Assembly (NCBI RefSeq): GCF_000147815.2
Contig: NC_015957.1
Coordinates: 8,618,001 to 8,682,000, forward strand
Source: Streptomyces violaceusniger Tu 4113
GTDB taxonomy: Bacteria; Actinomycetota; Actinomycetes; Streptomycetales; Streptomycetaceae
DNA length: 64,000 nucleotides
Direction of reading: 5' to 3'
Under the pieces are notes generated by a model, which saw only the letters and a program-made list of their open reading frames with translations, was not told where the DNA came from and did not search any database. The first letter of the stretch is position 1. Each line of letters begins with the position of its first letter. The position numbers and the translations under genes were made by a program. Shown here piece by piece: positions 42,016 through 51,598 of the stretch.

Positions 42016-43038
42016 ATGGGTACCCGAATAGGAAAGACCAACACGTTCGCCGCACTCGTCGCGGCGCTGGTGACTGTCCTGGTGGTCTCCCTCAGCACGA
42101 GTTCTGGAGCATGGGGCGAGAGTCGCGGGCATGGCACCGCGACAGCGCAATCGCCGTCGCCTTACCCGCAGGCGAAACCGCCCCCCGGCTTTCAGTCGAA
42201 GTACGCGAACGTAAACGGCTTCCGCATGCATTACCTGCGAGGCGGCAAAGGTTCACCGGTCGTGCTGATCCACGGATTCCCCCAGTCGTGGGCCGAGTGG
42301 CGGGACCAGATGGGACCGCTCTCCAAGAACCACACCGTGATCGCCGTCGACCTCCGTGGCGCCGGCAACTCCGAAGTCACCAAGAGCGGTTACCAGAAGG
42401 CGCAGATGGCCAGGGACGTGCATGAGCTGCTGAAGCGGCTGAAACTGAACGACGGCGTCCAGGTCGTCGGGCACGACGTGGGTCTGTGGGTCAGTTACGC
42501 CTACGCGGCCCAGTGGCCGTCGGAGGTGCGCCGCATGGCCGTGATGGAAGCTCCCATCCCGGACGACAGCCTGTACCGCTTCCCGGCTCTGTCGGCCAAC
42601 CCGAAGACCCCGTCGATGTGGCACTTCGGCCTGTTCCAGTTGCCGCTCGCCGAGCAGCTCATCTCCGGTCATGAGCGCGTCTTCGTCCACGGCTTCATCG
42701 GGGAGCTTCTGGTCAACAAGTCCGCGTTCACGCCGTCCGACTACGACTTCTACGCCCACTACCTGAAGGAGCCGGGCCGCACGCTGGCCTGGATGCGCAT
42801 GTACCGCCAGCTCCGCGAAGACGTCCGGCAGAACAAGAAGTTCCTGGCCGAAGGCAAACTGAGGATGCCCATCCTGGCGAGCGGCGGCCAGGCGTCGTTC
42901 GGTGGCAAAATCGCCGACCAATGGCGTGACTACGCCCTGAACGTCCACGGCCGGGTCCTGAAGGGTTCGGGTCACTGGGTGACCGAGGAGAAGCCGCGGG
43001 AAGTGACGGCCATGCTGCAGTCCTTCCTGCGGAAGTAG
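42016..43038 (+). CDS. Secreted alpha/beta hydrolase (epoxide-hydrolase-like)
   Basis: Protein of 340 residues with a signal anchor (FAALVAALVTVLVVSLSTSSGA). The fold shows oxyanion HGFPQSWAEW, VIAVDLRGAGNS, nucleophile Asp in VVGHDVGLWVSYAYA (GHDVG rather than a Ser elbow) and catalytic His in GSGHWVTEEKP. Asp nucleophile plus HGFP is the epoxide hydrolase/haloacid type. Export is unusual for that class. Single gene with its own promoter. Confidence 0.9.
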   Translation: MGTRIGKTNTFAALVAALVTVLVVSLSTSSGAWGESRGHGTATAQSPSPYPQAKPPPGFQSKYANVNGFRMHYLRGGKGSPVVLIHGFPQSWAEWRDQMGPLSKNHTVIAVDLRGAGNSEVTKSGYQKAQMARDVHELLKRLKLNDGVQVVGHDVGLWVSYAYAAQWPSEVRRMAVMEAPIPDDSLYRFPALSANPKTPSMWHFGLFQLPLAEQLISGHERVFVHGFIGELLVNKSAFTPSDYDFYAHYLKEPGRTLAWMRMYRQLREDVRQNKKFLAEGKLRMPILASGGQASFGGKIADQWRDYALNVHGRVLKGSGHWVTEEKPREVTAMLQSFLRK

Positions 43039-43248
43039 GTTCCACAGCGACATCGCCGTCTGCTTCGCCCACGGCGCACAGCAGTCAGGTGACACCTGGG
43101 CCATTGGTGGCGCGTCCCCGCGCCCCGCGTCCACTACGCGTCCCACCGGATCTTCGTCTGAACGGATGAACGGGAGCCACCGCGTCGGCGCGGCGACTCC
43201 CGTATCTGCGTCTGCGCAGGTCAGGATGGGTCTGCCCGCCTAGTGCCC

Positions 43249-43276
43249 TGGTGGGGCGGGTGGGACTCGAACCTAA
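43249..43276 (-). other. Degenerate tRNA 3' end, possible integration-site remnant
   Basis: Read on the minus strand, 43276 to 43249 gives TTAGG-TTCGAGT-CCCAC-CCGCCCC-A-CCA: T stem, T loop, second T stem, 7-base acceptor strand, discriminator and CCA in exact tRNA spacing. The T stem pairs at only three of five positions and no matching 5' acceptor strand GGGGCGG is found within 90 bases, so it is not a working tRNA. Such 3' fragments are usually left by integrative elements. Confidence 0.5.
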
Positions 43277-43289
43277 ACCGGTGACCCAT

Positions 43290-43830
43290 CTAACCTGCGG
43301 TTTTGCCGGAGAACCGGACATCTCCATCCGATTCGATCCTTGCCGCGTCTGCCTCGATCCGGCTCGATCCGGCGCGGTGAGGCAATTGCCTCACCGGAGC
43401 CGAGGAGGTAGCCGAGCACGGGGTCGACCAGCTTGGAGGCGTCGCCGAGTTCACACCATCACGCTGCTCCCACATTCTCGTGACGGTGGGACCGCTCAAG
43501 TCCGCGGCGCCGGACGGCACGCGGTGAAGCTCGACGCCAGGTCGCGCAAGATCGGTCACCGCAGCGGTCACCGTCTCCATAGCTGCCTCGGAAGGCAGCG
43601 ATGTCGACTGCCCTGCCCGCCTGGAGATCCTGAGTGGCGCGGTGTACCGCGCGAAGCCACGCCTGCCCGGCCTGCCGTGCCTTGGCTACCGTCGTATGGG
43701 CGTCGCCGCTTTGCTGCGTGCTGTTCCAGCGCTTCTCCAACAAGACCGGTCCATACACTCCGGCAAGCGCTCCCAAGGCTGCCTCACCGAGGCCGCTGAT
43801 CATGCTGAACACCGCCGTCGCATCAACCAC
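43290..43830 (-). pseudogene. Small hypothetical protein, probably frameshifted
   Basis: ATG 43830 opens VDATAVFSMISGLGEAALGA, then VYGPVLLEKRWNSTQQSGDAHT and helical ARQAGQAWLRAVHRATQDLQ to DIAAF near 43595. The same frame then becomes Arg/Cys noise, while the next frame (AAMETVTAAVTDLARPGVELHR) continues a helical pattern to 43290. One base gained or lost would explain this. Short Gly/Ala-rich N-terminus could be a membrane-active segment. Family not recognised. Confidence 0.5.
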
Positions 43831-44016
43831 AGCACTCAGTCTGCCTCGAAAGCACGTACCTTATAAGCCCGCAGCACAGCGACCACCCACCGTGACCTTC
43901 GAGGCGCGTGCCCATGGAATACGCGGCACCTCGATTTCTGTAAAACTCAGCGGTGGCGGCGCAGGAATGCCCTGAGCGGGGTGCCGAATACCGCCGCCTC
44001 ACTTGAGCTGCCGTCC

Positions 44017-47000
44017 CTACGAGCGGTCCGTGCACACTCGAACCTGTGGCTGGCCGGGGAGATACTGGGCTCGCTCCTGCTGACTCAAACCCCGGTGCAG
44101 AGCGCGGCAAATCCTGTCCATCACTCTGGTCGGGCCGGGCACGGTCAGCTTCCACAACTGAATCGTCCCGTCTTCGCTGCCAGCGGCCAGCGTGTGTTGG
44201 TCGGGGCTCATGACCACTGAACTCACGGGAAGCTGACGCCCCCTCAGGGTGCTGCGGACGGTGAGCGTGGATACGTCCCACAGGCGCACCGTTCCATCGT
44301 CATGGCCGACGGCGAGGGTACGGCCGTCGAAGCTCAATGCGACCGACGTGGCATTGTCGGTGAGGGCGGCACGGCTCCTGCCGGTGGCCACGTCCCACAA
44401 CCTGATGGTTCCAGAGGCATCAGCGGAGGCAAGCGTGTGCCCATCACCACTGAAAGCGAGTGCCGCTACGACGTCTGTATGCCCGGTGAGGACTGTACGG
44501 CTCTTGCCAGTGGTCACGTCCCACAGTCGTACGGTCGCACCGGTGTCGCCGGTGGCAAGGACGCGGCCGTCGGGACTGAGGGCCGTCGTGACAAAAGCGA
44601 CAGACCGAGAGGGGCCGTGCACCGTCGTTCGGTGTATGTGGCCGGTCGTGTCCCAGACTTGTGCGGTGCGGCCGTCGTCGCTGGTCACGGTGGCTATCAC
44701 GTGACCGTCCGGGGGCAGGCTCACCGATGTGGTCAGGCCGCCGAAGACGACGGTGCGGGTGCTGTGGGTCTGTCGGCTGACCGTATCCCAAGTGCTGATT
44801 CTTCCAGCGGCGTCGCCTGTTTCCAGTGCGCGGCCGTCTGTGGTGAAGACCATGGAGGTCGCGGTGTTCTCGGTCTTCTCCGTGACACGGGCCGCTCCAC
44901 GCGAGGTGTCCCACAGGCGGACCGTGCGGTCGCTGCTGCCGGTGGCCAGCACGGTTCCGTCAGGGTTGAACGACAGAGAGGCCACACCTTCGGTGTGTCC
45001 AGTGAAGACGGCACGGCTTTCGCCGGTGGTCACGTCATACAGCCGCGCCGTGTTGTCGTCACTGCCCGTGGCCAGTAGGCGCCCGTCGGGGCTGAACTTC
45101 ACAGCCCGTATCGGCCCCTTGTGATCGGTGAAGCGGGCGCGCGATGCGCCCGTCTCCGTGTCCGAAAGCTGCACCTCGCCCAGATCACTGCCGACTGCGA
45201 GCAGGTTGCCGTTCGGGCTGAAGGCCATCGATGTCAGGGCACCAGGGCTCGTGAACTTGATAGACCGGGTTGCACCGTTGGACAGGTCACGCACTCTGAT
45301 CACGCTGTCGGCGCCGCCGACCGAGAGCAGGCTGCCATCTGGGCTGTAGGCAATCGCAGTTGTTCTGCTGGCGGAGACGGGCAAGGTGGTCTGGATGGCG
45401 CCGGTGGCGACGTCCCTCAACCTGACCCTGCCGTCGGAGTAGCCGACGGCCAGGGTCCGGTCATCGGGGCTGAAGGCCAGCTGTCCCGTCTCGACGTGGT
45501 CCGTTGCGGTCCAGGCTTTCCCGGTCACGAGGTTGCTCACGCGTAGGGTTTTGCTGGTGTCGCTGGCCGCCAGAAGCTGGCCGGCCACGCTGTAGGTGAT
45601 CGTTTTCACTCCGCCGGCGGGGCTGCGCAAGGGTGTACGGGCCGCGCCTGTGCCCGCGTCCCATCGTTGAATCGTGCCGTCTGAGCTAGCGGCGGCCACG
45701 GTCCGGCCGTCGGGACTGAAGGCCACCGCCTCCACAGGACGAGCATGTCCGGTCAAGCGGTTTCGCAGCGGAAGGGCTGCCGCCGCGTAGAGACTCGAGG
45801 TGGCCTCTGCCGTGGGGCTGGCTTGGTACGCCTGGACGGCCAGGAGCGAGGCGAGATCGGGGTTGTAGCCCAGCAGAGAGGCTGACTGCGCGGCCAGCTG
45901 TCGGGACAGGGCGGCCTTCTGCGCAGCGACGGCTTGCTGTCGGCGGTGTTCACTGATCCGGGACTGGCTCCATGCGATCGAGCCCGCGGTCACGGCGATG
46001 ACGAGCAGGACGGACAGCGCGGCGGTGAGCTGGCGTCGGTGGCGGGTCGTGCGGACAGCGGCGCGTTGTTCCCGCTCGCGAGCAGCTGTGCTGCTGGTGA
46101 GGAAGTCCCGTTCCAAGCAGGTCAGCTCCTTGACAGTGTCGAGGTCGCTGAAGGCTTCCTCGGCGGCGGCGAGCCGCACCCCGCGGTATAGGGCTCCGTG
46201 GTCGCGGTCGAGGGCATTCCACGCACACGCGGCTTCAGTGAGCTGACGGTGAAGGCGCAAGCGGGCGCGGGCGTCGTCGATCCATTGATGCAGCCTGGGC
46301 CAACCAGTGATGAGCGTCTCGTGGGCGAGATCGACGGTGCCATCAGCGAGGGTGAGTAGCCGGGCGGTAGCCAGGCGGTCCAGGACCAGGGCGATGTCGT
46401 CCTGGGAGGCGGCGCCGAGGTCGAGTTCGCTGCGGTCGACCGGGCGCCGGGTGTCCTGGGAGCCCTCGCCGGGGGCGATCAACCGCAGCAGGATCAGCCG
46501 GGCCAGCTCCGCGTGGCTGGGAGAGAGCCGGGTATAGACCTCGTCGGCGCTCTGCGCGATCGCACCGTGCACGCCGCCCGCCGCCTCGTACGCCTGCAAG
46601 GTCAGCGCCCTGCCGCGGCGCCGCCGCCAGGTCTCCTGTAGGGCATGCGAGAGCAGCGGCAGGCCACCTGGCGCGCCGTGCACTTCCTCCATCAGGCGAG
46701 CGGTCAGGTCGCGCTCGACGATCAGCCCGGCCGTCTGTGCGGGCCTGACAACGGCTTCGCGTAACTCGGCCGGACTCATGGGCCCCACCAGAAGGTTGGC
46801 CTCCCGCAAGGCGTCGGCGAGATCGCGGTACTCGGCGCAGCGTCCGTAGAAGTCGGCGCGTATGGCGATGACGACGCGCAACCTGCTGTCCGGGTGCTGG
46901 GCAGCGAGCAGGGCGTCGATGAAGGCGGCGCGCTCGTGCGGGTCGCGGCCGAGGGTGAAGACTTCCTCGAACTGGTCCACGACGAGGACGGTGTCGCCGA

Positions 47001-47571
47001 CGGCGTCCTTCGGCCGCAACGCCTCGGCGTGAGTGCGCAGCGGGTGCCCGCCCGGGGTGAGGATGCGGATCGCCGCTAAGGATGTGCTCTCGGCTCGCAG
47101 CGCGGGAATCAGCCCGGCCCGCAGCAGCGACGACTTACCGCTTCCGGACGGGCCCACGACGGCTACGAAGCGCCGCCGTAGCACCAGTTCCTGCACATCG
47201 GCGACCAGTTGGTTCCGTCCGAAGAACCGCTCGTGATCGCCGGGCTCGAAACGTACCAGCCCTAGGTACGGCGACTCGGTGCCACCGTCCTCGCGGTCTC
47301 GGACCGCCGACTCCTCGGCGGTCTCGCGCCAGCGCCGCTCCCACTCCTGCGCATCGCCGTCACAGGCCCGGACATAGGCCAGGGCGAGGTCCAGGGACGG
47401 GAGTTGCTCACCGGCGGCGGCCTGGGAGAGCGCGGTCACCGAGTAATGGGCCCGGCGCGCCATCTCCCGGTATGTGAGACCGCCCGCCTTCTTCCGCAGC
47501 TTGCGCAGCTCATGAGCGAACCACTGCACCGGCCCCGCGCTCGGGTCCACCGGCCTCTCACGACGCCCCAC
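44017..47571 (-). CDS. HTH-STAND NTPase-WD40 protein (nSTAND class)
   Basis: Protein of 1184 residues. Residues 15-85 are an XRE-type HTH (LTYREMARRAHYSVTALSQAAAGEQLPSL). Residues 100-500 are a STAND/NACHT-like NTPase: FFGRNQLVADVQEL, Walker A GPSGSGKSS (140-148), Walker B TVLVVDQFEE (194-203) and HETLITGWPRL in the helical part. A membrane helix (LTAALSVLLVIAVTAGSIAW) lies at about 516-537. Residues 608-1170 contain at least 13 WD40 blades (for example FSPDGRLLATGSDDNTARLYD), enough for two propellers. Related proteins sense ligands and oligomerise in regulation or antiphage defence. No effector domain is fused. It stands alone beside a tRNA-like remnant. Confidence 0.92.
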   Translation of the reverse strand: MGRRERPVDPSAGPVQWFAHELRKLRKKAGGLTYREMARRAHYSVTALSQAAAGEQLPSLDLALAYVRACDGDAQEWERRWRETAEESAVRDREDGGTESPYLGLVRFEPGDHERFFGRNQLVADVQELVLRRRFVAVVGPSGSGKSSLLRAGLIPALRAESTSLAAIRILTPGGHPLRTHAEALRPKDAVGDTVLVVDQFEEVFTLGRDPHERAAFIDALLAAQHPDSRLRVVIAIRADFYGRCAEYRDLADALREANLLVGPMSPAELREAVVRPAQTAGLIVERDLTARLMEEVHGAPGGLPLLSHALQETWRRRRGRALTLQAYEAAGGVHGAIAQSADEVYTRLSPSHAELARLILLRLIAPGEGSQDTRRPVDRSELDLGAASQDDIALVLDRLATARLLTLADGTVDLAHETLITGWPRLHQWIDDARARLRLHRQLTEAACAWNALDRDHGALYRGVRLAAAEEAFSDLDTVKELTCLERDFLTSSTAAREREQRAAVRTTRHRRQLTAALSVLLVIAVTAGSIAWSQSRISEHRRQQAVAAQKAALSRQLAAQSASLLGYNPDLASLLAVQAYQASPTAEATSSLYAAAALPLRNRLTGHARPVEAVAFSPDGRTVAAASSDGTIQRWDAGTGAARTPLRSPAGGVKTITYSVAGQLLAASDTSKTLRVSNLVTGKAWTATDHVETGQLAFSPDDRTLAVGYSDGRVRLRDVATGAIQTTLPVSASRTTAIAYSPDGSLLSVGGADSVIRVRDLSNGATRSIKFTSPGALTSMAFSPNGNLLAVGSDLGEVQLSDTETGASRARFTDHKGPIRAVKFSPDGRLLATGSDDNTARLYDVTTGESRAVFTGHTEGVASLSFNPDGTVLATGSSDRTVRLWDTSRGAARVTEKTENTATSMVFTTDGRALETGDAAGRISTWDTVSRQTHSTRTVVFGGLTTSVSLPPDGHVIATVTSDDGRTAQVWDTTGHIHRTTVHGPSRSVAFVTTALSPDGRVLATGDTGATVRLWDVTTGKSRTVLTGHTDVVAALAFSGDGHTLASADASGTIRLWDVATGRSRAALTDNATSVALSFDGRTLAVGHDDGTVRLWDVSTLTVRSTLRGRQLPVSSVVMSPDQHTLAAGSEDGTIQLWKLTVPGPTRVMDRICRALHRGLSQQERAQYLPGQPQVRVCTDRS

Positions 47572-47967
47572 CGGCCCGATTCCCCCTCATACCCCGGCAG
47601 CCCCGCTACGCAGAAGTCACCCGCGCCCCAACCACGCTAAAAGCCCGCCACATGCCTGGCAAGAACCGATCCAGCCCCTGCCGGAGGGGCGCGAACCGAC
47701 ACCGCCGTGATTGTTCACTGCGGCGGGAGGGGCCTGCTGAACAACGGTGCGGGCGGTGAACTCGATGACGCACAGCACGGACCGAGCCATAGCCGGCCTG
47801 GACGCATCCACCAACGGAGGAATCACGAATCAGGGGAACGAGTAATGCGTCTACGAAGCGCAATGCCGACTGCGCTAACGGCGGCGGCCATCGCGACTGC
47901 GGCCCTGTAGCTCTGTCCGTAGCTTCCTGTGCTGACCACACCACCCGTGATGAGACAGGGGAACACC
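47572..47967. other. Interval with a truncated secreted-protein start
   Basis: Mostly gene-free. At 47845-47910 ATG (GGGGAACGAG upstream) starts MRLRSAMPTALTAAAIATAAL, a 21-residue signal-peptide-like ORF that stops at once. It may be the broken start of an older copy of the secreted protein that follows. Confidence 0.45.
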
Positions 47968-48381
47968 TTGCGAAACCTCAAGATCGTATCCTTGGCGGCA
48001 TCTGCCTTGCTGCTCGGAAGCGGCATGACCGCCGCGACGGCAGGACCGGCCGCAGCCTCGGACACACCCATCAGCGCAGCGCGAGCCTGCACGGAGGCCG
48101 CGCCGCGGTTCACCAGTTCGCCGGGTACCAGCAGCAGCGACCCCGCGTTCTGGCCCGCGAGGGGAACCTACGCAACCACCACCAGCAGGTGTAAAGACAT
48201 CAACCTGAAGCTGGACGGGGCCCGCAGCGTGAGGACCTGCTTCAGGACAACGGGCTGTAACAGCTGGCGGTCACTGAGGGCCGGCAGCTGGGGGTTGGCC
48301 GCCAGTGACGTGGTTGACGGCACTCAGTTCTACTTGCAGTTCGCAGGAACGAGCCGCGCCACAGGCTTGATCGACTACTGA
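47968..48381 (+). CDS. Small secreted Cys-containing protein
   Basis: TTG 47968 (CAGGGGA six bases before) or ATG 47950 opens a Sec signal (LKIVSLAASALLLGSGMTAATAGPAAAS). The mature part of about 105 residues has four cysteines (ARACTEAA, SRCKDIN, RTCFRTTGCNSW), enough for two disulfides, and the end GTQFYLQFAGTSRATGLIDY. Related small proteins are common in streptomycetes; some resemble inhibitors. No family assigned. Confidence 0.75.
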   Translation: MRNLKIVSLAASALLLGSGMTAATAGPAAASDTPISAARACTEAAPRFTSSPGTSSSDPAFWPARGTYATTTSRCKDINLKLDGARSVRTCFRTTGCNSWRSLRAGSWGLAASDVVDGTQFYLQFAGTSRATGLIDY

Positions 48382-48454
48382 AGACCTGAGGCGCAATGAG
48401 GGGCAGGAGGCCACCTGATCACAGGCCGTTTCTTCAAACTCCCCTCAGCCGGGC

Positions 48455-48503
48455 AACGCTCGCACGCCTCCGTGCCTTTCGGGCACGGAGGCGTGCGAGC
48501 GTT
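48455..48503. terminator. Long perfect terminator hairpin
   Basis: The 22-base arm at 48455-48476 pairs perfectly with 48482-48503 (five-base loop TTTCG), followed by TGCCC. It lies 74 bases after the small secreted protein gene. Confidence 0.88.
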
Positions 48504-48528
48504 TGCCCTCACCCTTACGGCCTTCGTC

Positions 48529-48549
48529 CTGATCAGTGCACGTGATCAG
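48529..48549. promoter_or_regulatory. Perfect dyad upstream of the M48 protease operon
   Basis: CTGATCA-GTGCACG-TGATCAG: 7-bp perfect arms around seven bases, 118 bases before the operon start. It looks like a repressor dimer site; no regulator is adjacent. Confidence 0.45.
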
Positions 48550-48666
48550 ACGATCTCGCGCCGCTCAGGCAGCGTGAACCTTCTCGGCTGGCAGGGAGTG
48601 GCGGGAGTACGGCCCGTTGGAGACGGCACGACCTCATACAGGCAAGAGGATCACGAATCGTAGATC

Positions 48667-49458
48667 ATGGTTACGCAGCGGAGCGAAAGCAGTGATGCGC
48701 ACGCAGACCTCCTGGTCTCCGTGATACTGGAGATGGAGGAAGCGGCTGTCCCCGTCTCAGTGTGCCCGGGTCTGGTTCGCTCCCCACATCTCCCGAGCCT
48801 CCGCGCTCCCCACGAGGATGTCGTCACGAAGCTGGAGCAGCTCTCCGCAGTCGGGGTGTATAGCGATGGCGTAGCGGATTTACGCCAGAGATGGGGCTGC
48901 CGGCTGATTGTGGGCGACGATGTCCCACCACAGGTTCGACACATACGCCGGGTATGGCGCCATCTAGTCAAGGACGAGCTGCCATCTATTATAATGTCCG
49001 CCATGGCCGCGTCCGTACGGGGGATCGTCACGCCGCTCATTGCCGAACATGTGCCGCATGAACGAGAGTTGCTCGAATATTTGCAGCCACTCGACGACGA
49101 CGGCATCACTCGGCTGTTCACCCGGCCCGATAGCGACGAGCTGCTCGGCTTCGGCGTGGCGGAAGTCGCCAGCCTGATCACCCCCGTCGTATGGCTGGTG
49201 GTGAACGAGTTCGTCACCCGGGGGGCAGGCGTCGCGGCGGACGGCTTCTTCGCCCGGATCCGGGCGCGCTTCTCCCGGACTCCCGCCCGCGACGCAGGTG
49301 TTGCCGCCGACCTGGTGCCGCTGACCTCCGAGCAGCAGAAGGCGGTCTACCAGCGGGTCTACGGCGAGGCGTGCCTGCGGGGCCTCGAGGAGGCGGCCGC
49401 GAAGCAGCTCGGAGAAGCCGTCGTCGCCCGGCTGGCCATGGGGCCGTCCGGGCAATGA
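48667..49458 (+). CDS. Hypothetical partner of the M48 protease
   Basis: Protein of 263 residues. N-terminal half is a mixed alpha/beta domain (DLLVSVILEMEEAAVPVSVC, then LSAVGVYSDGVADLRQRW). Near residue 170 there is a hydrophobic helix (GVAEVASLITPVVWLVVNEF), and the C-terminus is helical (SEQQKAVYQRVYGEACLRGL). It has no signal peptide. Its stop overlaps the protease start (ATGA 49455-49458), so the two likely act together. Not a recognised family; the coupling suggests a regulator or substrate adaptor. Confidence 0.75.
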   Translation: MVTQRSESSDAHADLLVSVILEMEEAAVPVSVCPGLVRSPHLPSLRAPHEDVVTKLEQLSAVGVYSDGVADLRQRWGCRLIVGDDVPPQVRHIRRVWRHLVKDELPSIIMSAMAASVRGIVTPLIAEHVPHERELLEYLQPLDDDGITRLFTRPDSDELLGFGVAEVASLITPVVWLVVNEFVTRGAGVAADGFFARIRARFSRTPARDAGVAADLVPLTSEQQKAVYQRVYGEACLRGLEEAAAKQLGEAVVARLAMGPSGQ

Positions 49459-51224
49459 CGACGGCGCAGTCACGAGCGCTCACCGCGCGTGCGCTCACTG
49501 CGCGTGCGACCACCCGGCGGATGCTGATGCTGGTCACGGTGCTGCTCGCGTCCGGAACCGCGCTCCTCGGCGAAGCGGTGCTCACGTATCACTCCGCGAC
49601 CTCGCTCCCGCACTGTGCCTCCGCAGCCGGCATGGATCTCCAAGGGCCGAAGTGGCGCACCGAGTTGGGGTTGCGTTTCCACCAAAACCTGGTCGCCTGC
49701 CGGGCGGACGGTGCTCGGACCGCGCTGTACGCGACCATACTGTGCACCGCCGGCGTCGCGGTGGCGGCCGTGCTGCTGTCCCGGTGGCTGCCGCGGTGGC
49801 GGCAGCGCAAGGACCGGCTCCCGGAGCTGTATTCCGCGCAGCGGATCGTGGCAGCCGTCGAGGGCGGCAGCGGGAACGACGAGCGGTTGGCGCATCTGGC
49901 CCGGCTGGTGCAGCGCGCCGAGCTGCCCCGGGACCGGTTGCCCGGCTTCGTGTGCAATCCCCGGGCGCTGTCCGCCGGCGCAGTGACTTTCGGCAGCGTC
50001 GGCCGCTACACCGTCTGCCTGAACGTGGGGCTGCTGCCCAAACGGACGACCAAGGACAGGTCGCATTTCGACGCGGTCGTGCTGCATGAGCTCGCCCATG
50101 TGCGTAACCGGGACGTCGACCTGGCCTATCTCGCCATCGCGCTGTGGCGGGTCTTTTTGATCGCCGAGCTGCTGCCCTGCCTGGCCCTGAACGCGGCCCT
50201 GGTGCTCCGCGACCGATTTCACGGCGCCGAGCGGGCGTACTGGGACGGATACGAGCCCGGAGCGAAGACCGCGCTGCTCGCGGTGGTGCTCACCGCGCTG
50301 GTCTACGTGGCCAGGGCCGACATCCTGCGCCATCGTGAGCTGGTCGCCGACCGAGATGCTGTATTCGAGTTCGGAAGCGACCGGGAGGTGTGGAGAAAGC
50401 AGGCGGAATCGCGGTCAGCCGCGCTACCCCGGCTTCGGCTCCCCCGCTTTCTGCGCAACCACCCGACCTGGAGGGAGCGCCTGGCTGAAATCGACAACCC
50501 CCGCTCCGAGGACAAGGGCGGCACGAAGTTGCAGCTCGCGGTCTTCCTCGTCGCGTACGTGGCCATCATTTACTCGGTGAGCTCCTGGCTCAAGCTCGAC
50601 GCGGTCCCGGCGCAGACGGTGATCTATCTCGCGTATCTTCTGGGGCCGCTCATCATCGCCACCGGCTTTGCGGTATTCCCGCGTCGCAAGGTGCGGAGCG
50701 CGGACGAGGCGAGTGCGGCCCGCGCCTGGATGTTCGGTGTCATCTGGCTGATCAGCGCCTTCACGATGAATCCGTTCGCGAATTTGGCGCAGGCGGAGGA
50801 CGACTGGGCGACGCAGGCAAGTGCCCATCTGGGCGAGATGGCCGACGAGATGAACGAGTGGCGCGACGGACCCGCGGTGAGCGCCGCAGTCAAGGACCGG
50901 GCCGTCGGCTGGTACGAGCGGGGAGGCTCTGCGGTGCTCGGACGGTTCGACAAATACCTTCCGGATGGGGTCGCGGGATCCGATGCCGCCGGCGCCCGCT
51001 GTGCCGCCTTGGGTGCGGCGGTGAGCGACGCGCTGGAATTGCCGGTCTTTCCGGACTCCGGCGCGGGCGGAAAGGCATGGAAGCGGCTGCTCACGTCGAC
51101 GGCCGAGGCCCAGGCCCTGCAGTGCCGCTCCGGCTACGACCTGGATGCGCCCAACGAAGACGCCATGGTCAGCGTGCGCTATGGGCGGGCCAGAACAGCG
51201 TTAAGACAGCTATTGCCACACTGA
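49455..51224 (+). CDS. Membrane M48-family metalloprotease
   Basis: Protein of 589 residues. It has a helix near the N-terminus (MLMLVTVLLASGTALLGEAV), another at about 92-112 (ATILCTAGVAVAAVLLSRWL) and more around the catalytic domain. The zinc site is VVLHELAHVRNRD (HExxH), with third ligand Glu in LRHRELVADRDAV. A long external C-terminal region (VGWYERGGSAVLGRFDKYLPD) has no known match. Domain layout differs from HtpX in having large N- and C-terminal extensions. Probably cleaves membrane or envelope proteins; coupled to the preceding gene. Confidence 0.88.
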   Translation: MTTAQSRALTARALTARATTRRMLMLVTVLLASGTALLGEAVLTYHSATSLPHCASAAGMDLQGPKWRTELGLRFHQNLVACRADGARTALYATILCTAGVAVAAVLLSRWLPRWRQRKDRLPELYSAQRIVAAVEGGSGNDERLAHLARLVQRAELPRDRLPGFVCNPRALSAGAVTFGSVGRYTVCLNVGLLPKRTTKDRSHFDAVVLHELAHVRNRDVDLAYLAIALWRVFLIAELLPCLALNAALVLRDRFHGAERAYWDGYEPGAKTALLAVVLTALVYVARADILRHRELVADRDAVFEFGSDREVWRKQAESRSAALPRLRLPRFLRNHPTWRERLAEIDNPRSEDKGGTKLQLAVFLVAYVAIIYSVSSWLKLDAVPAQTVIYLAYLLGPLIIATGFAVFPRRKVRSADEASAARAWMFGVIWLISAFTMNPFANLAQAEDDWATQASAHLGEMADEMNEWRDGPAVSAAVKDRAVGWYERGGSAVLGRFDKYLPDGVAGSDAAGARCAALGAAVSDALELPVFPDSGAGGKAWKRLLTSTAEAQALQCRSGYDLDAPNEDAMVSVRYGRARTALRQLLPH

Positions 51225-51299
51225 TTCACGCAGAAAAGGGGCAACTCTTCACAAGCGGCTGATTCCTCACGCACTGCAATTTTCTCGTCGGTGCTGCTC

Positions 51300-51598
51300 C
51301 CTCCCTGCTGGCCACCACCGTCGTGCTCTGCTTGGCCTCAGCCCACAGGGATCCTGAGCGATACCCCTCACCGGACGAGTTCGACATCCACCGCGAGGAC
51401 AAGGGACACCTGGCCCTCGGCCAGGGAATGTACTACTGCCTCGGCGCACCACTGGCGCGTATGGAGATCCAGATCGCCCTCCATACGCTGCTTCACCGGT
51501 TCCCCCAGTTGGATCTCGTCGTCCCGCCTCAGCAGTTGCAGTGGCGTGCCTCGTTCCGCTCACGCGCTCTCAAGGCGGTCCCCGTCACCCTGCGGTGA
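51300..51598 (+). pseudogene. Cytochrome P450 C-terminal fragment
   Basis: Reads VVLCLASAHRDPERYPSPDE, FDIHREDKGHLALGQGMYYC, LGAPLARMEIQIAL and FRSRALKAVPVTL. This is the P450 heme-binding end, though the usual FGxGxHxCxG is degenerate (ALGQGMYYCLG). The I-helix and ExxR are absent, so the gene is truncated at the left. Confidence 0.8.

Noticed and set aside
43249..43276. Functional tRNA gene
   Set aside because: No 5' half and mispaired T stem; kept only as a remnant.
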